Source: Pseudomonadota bacterium (GTDB lineage: Bacteria; Pseudomonadota; Alphaproteobacteria; Rhodospirillales; Magnetospirillaceae). From it: a stretch of DNA of 6,928 nt. Positions 6,298-6,928 of this stretch are shown here, in pieces (the first letter of the stretch is position 1; each line of letters opens with the position of its first letter). A program made the translations under genes and the position numbers. The DNA is taken from the NCBI GenBank assembly GCA_023437865.1, contig JAEZFE010000392.1, forward strand, positions 1 through 6,928, read 5' to 3'. The notes beneath the pieces are model-generated. The model was not told the DNA's origin and did not search any database. It was given only the letters and a program-made list of their open reading frames with translations.

Positions 6298-6795
6298 GTG
6301 TGGGCCGTCTCCTACAGGGCGTCACTCCGGCAGCCCCTGCCCCACGGCGAGGACTGGCCGCCCACTTGCGATAGGCTGCGGATCAGCTTGTTCGAGATCT
6401 TCACCGAGATCGCCATCATCGACCAACTGGTCCAAAATCAGGTCGAGCGGCTGCTGGCCCGGACCTAAGCCTGCCGCAATTTGCCGTGCTCAATCACCTG
6501 CTGCGCTGCGGCGACGGGATTTCGCTGGCGCGGATCGCCCAGGCCATGCAGGTGACCAAGGGCGCCATGACCAACACCATCGGTCGGCTCGCCGAGAAAG
6601 GCTTGGTAGAGGCCGCGGCAGAACCGACCGACGCGGTAAGCGCGTGCTGATGACGCCATCGGGCATGCCGCCCACCAACGCGCCGTAGTATTGCTGAGTG
6701 GGCGCCTGGGGCCGCTGAGCGTGCCCGCCGCCGACTTGCGGCAGGCACGCGATACGCTTCAGATCATCCGGCGGTGGCTGGACGCCAACCGCTGA
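6298..6795 (+). pseudogene. MarR-family transcriptional regulator broken by three single-base deletions
   Basis: Three reading frames laid end to end rebuild one MarR-type winged-helix regulator of about 153 residues. Frame one runs from about 6337 (HGEDWPPTCDRL, then LFEIFTEIAIIDQLV) to LL at 6456 and stops at 6466 if not shifted. Frame two runs 6456-6632: GPDLSLPQFAVLNHLL, then the recognition region ARIAQAMQVTKGAMTNTIGR and EKGLVEAAAEPTD. Frame three runs 6632-6664: RGKRVLMTPSG, the wing. Frame one then resumes at 6664 (HAAHQRAVVLLSGRLG) and ends at the TGA at 6793. Each jump is explained by one missing base: a G in the GG at 6456-6457, a C next to 6632, and a C next to 6664. No other stop interrupts the rebuilt protein. 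The start is uncertain: an in-frame GTG lies at 6298, no ATG is in frame, and residues before about 6337 look unlike the family. Sequencing error and genuine recent decay both fit. Confidence 0.8.
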
Positions 6796-6799
6796 CGGA

Positions 6800-6928
6800 T
6801 TACACCCGCACCAGATGCACGGTGGTCACCGGCTTGTGCCCCAGCATCTCCTTGAGAGTGCGGCGCACGGCCCGGCGCACCGCTTCCTGGGCCACGCCGT
6901 TATCGAGACGGGCGGCGAGCGGCAACTC
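6800..6928 (-). CDS. Probable ribonuclease J, C-terminal end (5' part outside window)
   Basis: The minus strand is open from the window edge to a TAA at 6802-6800, giving the last 42 residues of a protein. The sequence contains EAVRRAVRRTLKEMLGHKP and ends VTTVHLVRV. This pattern, a basic helix with repeated VRRAV, then a G-K/H-K-P turn and a final hydrophobic strand, is what I know from the C-terminal domain of RNase J, a metallo-beta-lactamase-fold 5' exo- and endoribonuclease of mRNA turnover. The catalytic domain lies outside the window, so the call rests on the tail alone. The stop is four bases from the MarR pseudogene's stop, with genes converging and no terminator hairpin visible between them. 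Confidence 0.6.
   Translation of the reverse strand, partial: ELPLAARLDNGVAQEAVRRAVRRTLKEMLGHKPVTTVHLVRV

Noticed and set aside
6456..6664. Programmed ribosomal frameshifting in the MarR gene
   Set aside because: Three shifts would be needed with no slippery heptamers or stimulatory structures at the sites; single-base loss or sequencing error is simpler.

Overview
The window is high-GC DNA, about two thirds G+C, and reads like a chromosomal segment of a nitrogen-fixing alphaproteobacterium. A Rhodospirillales member such as Magnetospirillum is my best guess. That rests on the oxygen-sensitive form of NifA, a neighbouring bacteriohemerythrin, a CoxG-family protein and a likely RNase J. The genus is inference from gene content, not a database match.

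Layout, left to right. The 3' end of nifA (+, 2-733) is followed after 89 bp by a complete single-domain bacteriohemerythrin (+, 823-1227). A small unrecognised Cys-containing ORF (-, 1214-1438) meets it tail to tail. A family 2 glycosyltransferase (+, 1622-2566) then converges on a large polytopic membrane protein of GT-C-like character (-, 2481-4064), and the two coding regions overlap by 86 bp. Divergent from the membrane protein is a stand-alone coxG-type SRPBCC protein with a C-terminal membrane anchor (+, 4188-4886). It converges, with a 29 bp overlap, on a 12-helix MFS transporter (-, 4858-6099). Divergent from the transporter is a MarR-type regulator (+, about 6298-6795) whose reading frame is broken by three single-base losses. 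The window ends in the C-terminus of a probable ribonuclease J (-, 6800-6928).

Functionally, the left end is the edge of a nitrogen-fixation locus: NifA activates nif genes with sigma-54 and is inactivated by oxygen through its cysteine cluster, and the hemerythrin is an oxygen-binding protein that could buffer or sense O2 beside it. The GT2 and GT-C-like proteins suggest envelope glycan or lipid glycosylation, but there is no polysaccharide cluster around them. The MFS/MarR pair has the classic divergent transporter-regulator arrangement. The coxG gene has no coxM, coxS or coxL structural genes in the window.

I found no RNA genes, insertion sequences, CRISPR arrays or prophage genes, and no clear new multi-gene system. 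The points most worth checking are the triple frameshift in marR, the long convergent overlap between the two glycosyltransferase-like genes, the orphan coxG, and the nifA-hemerythrin adjacency.
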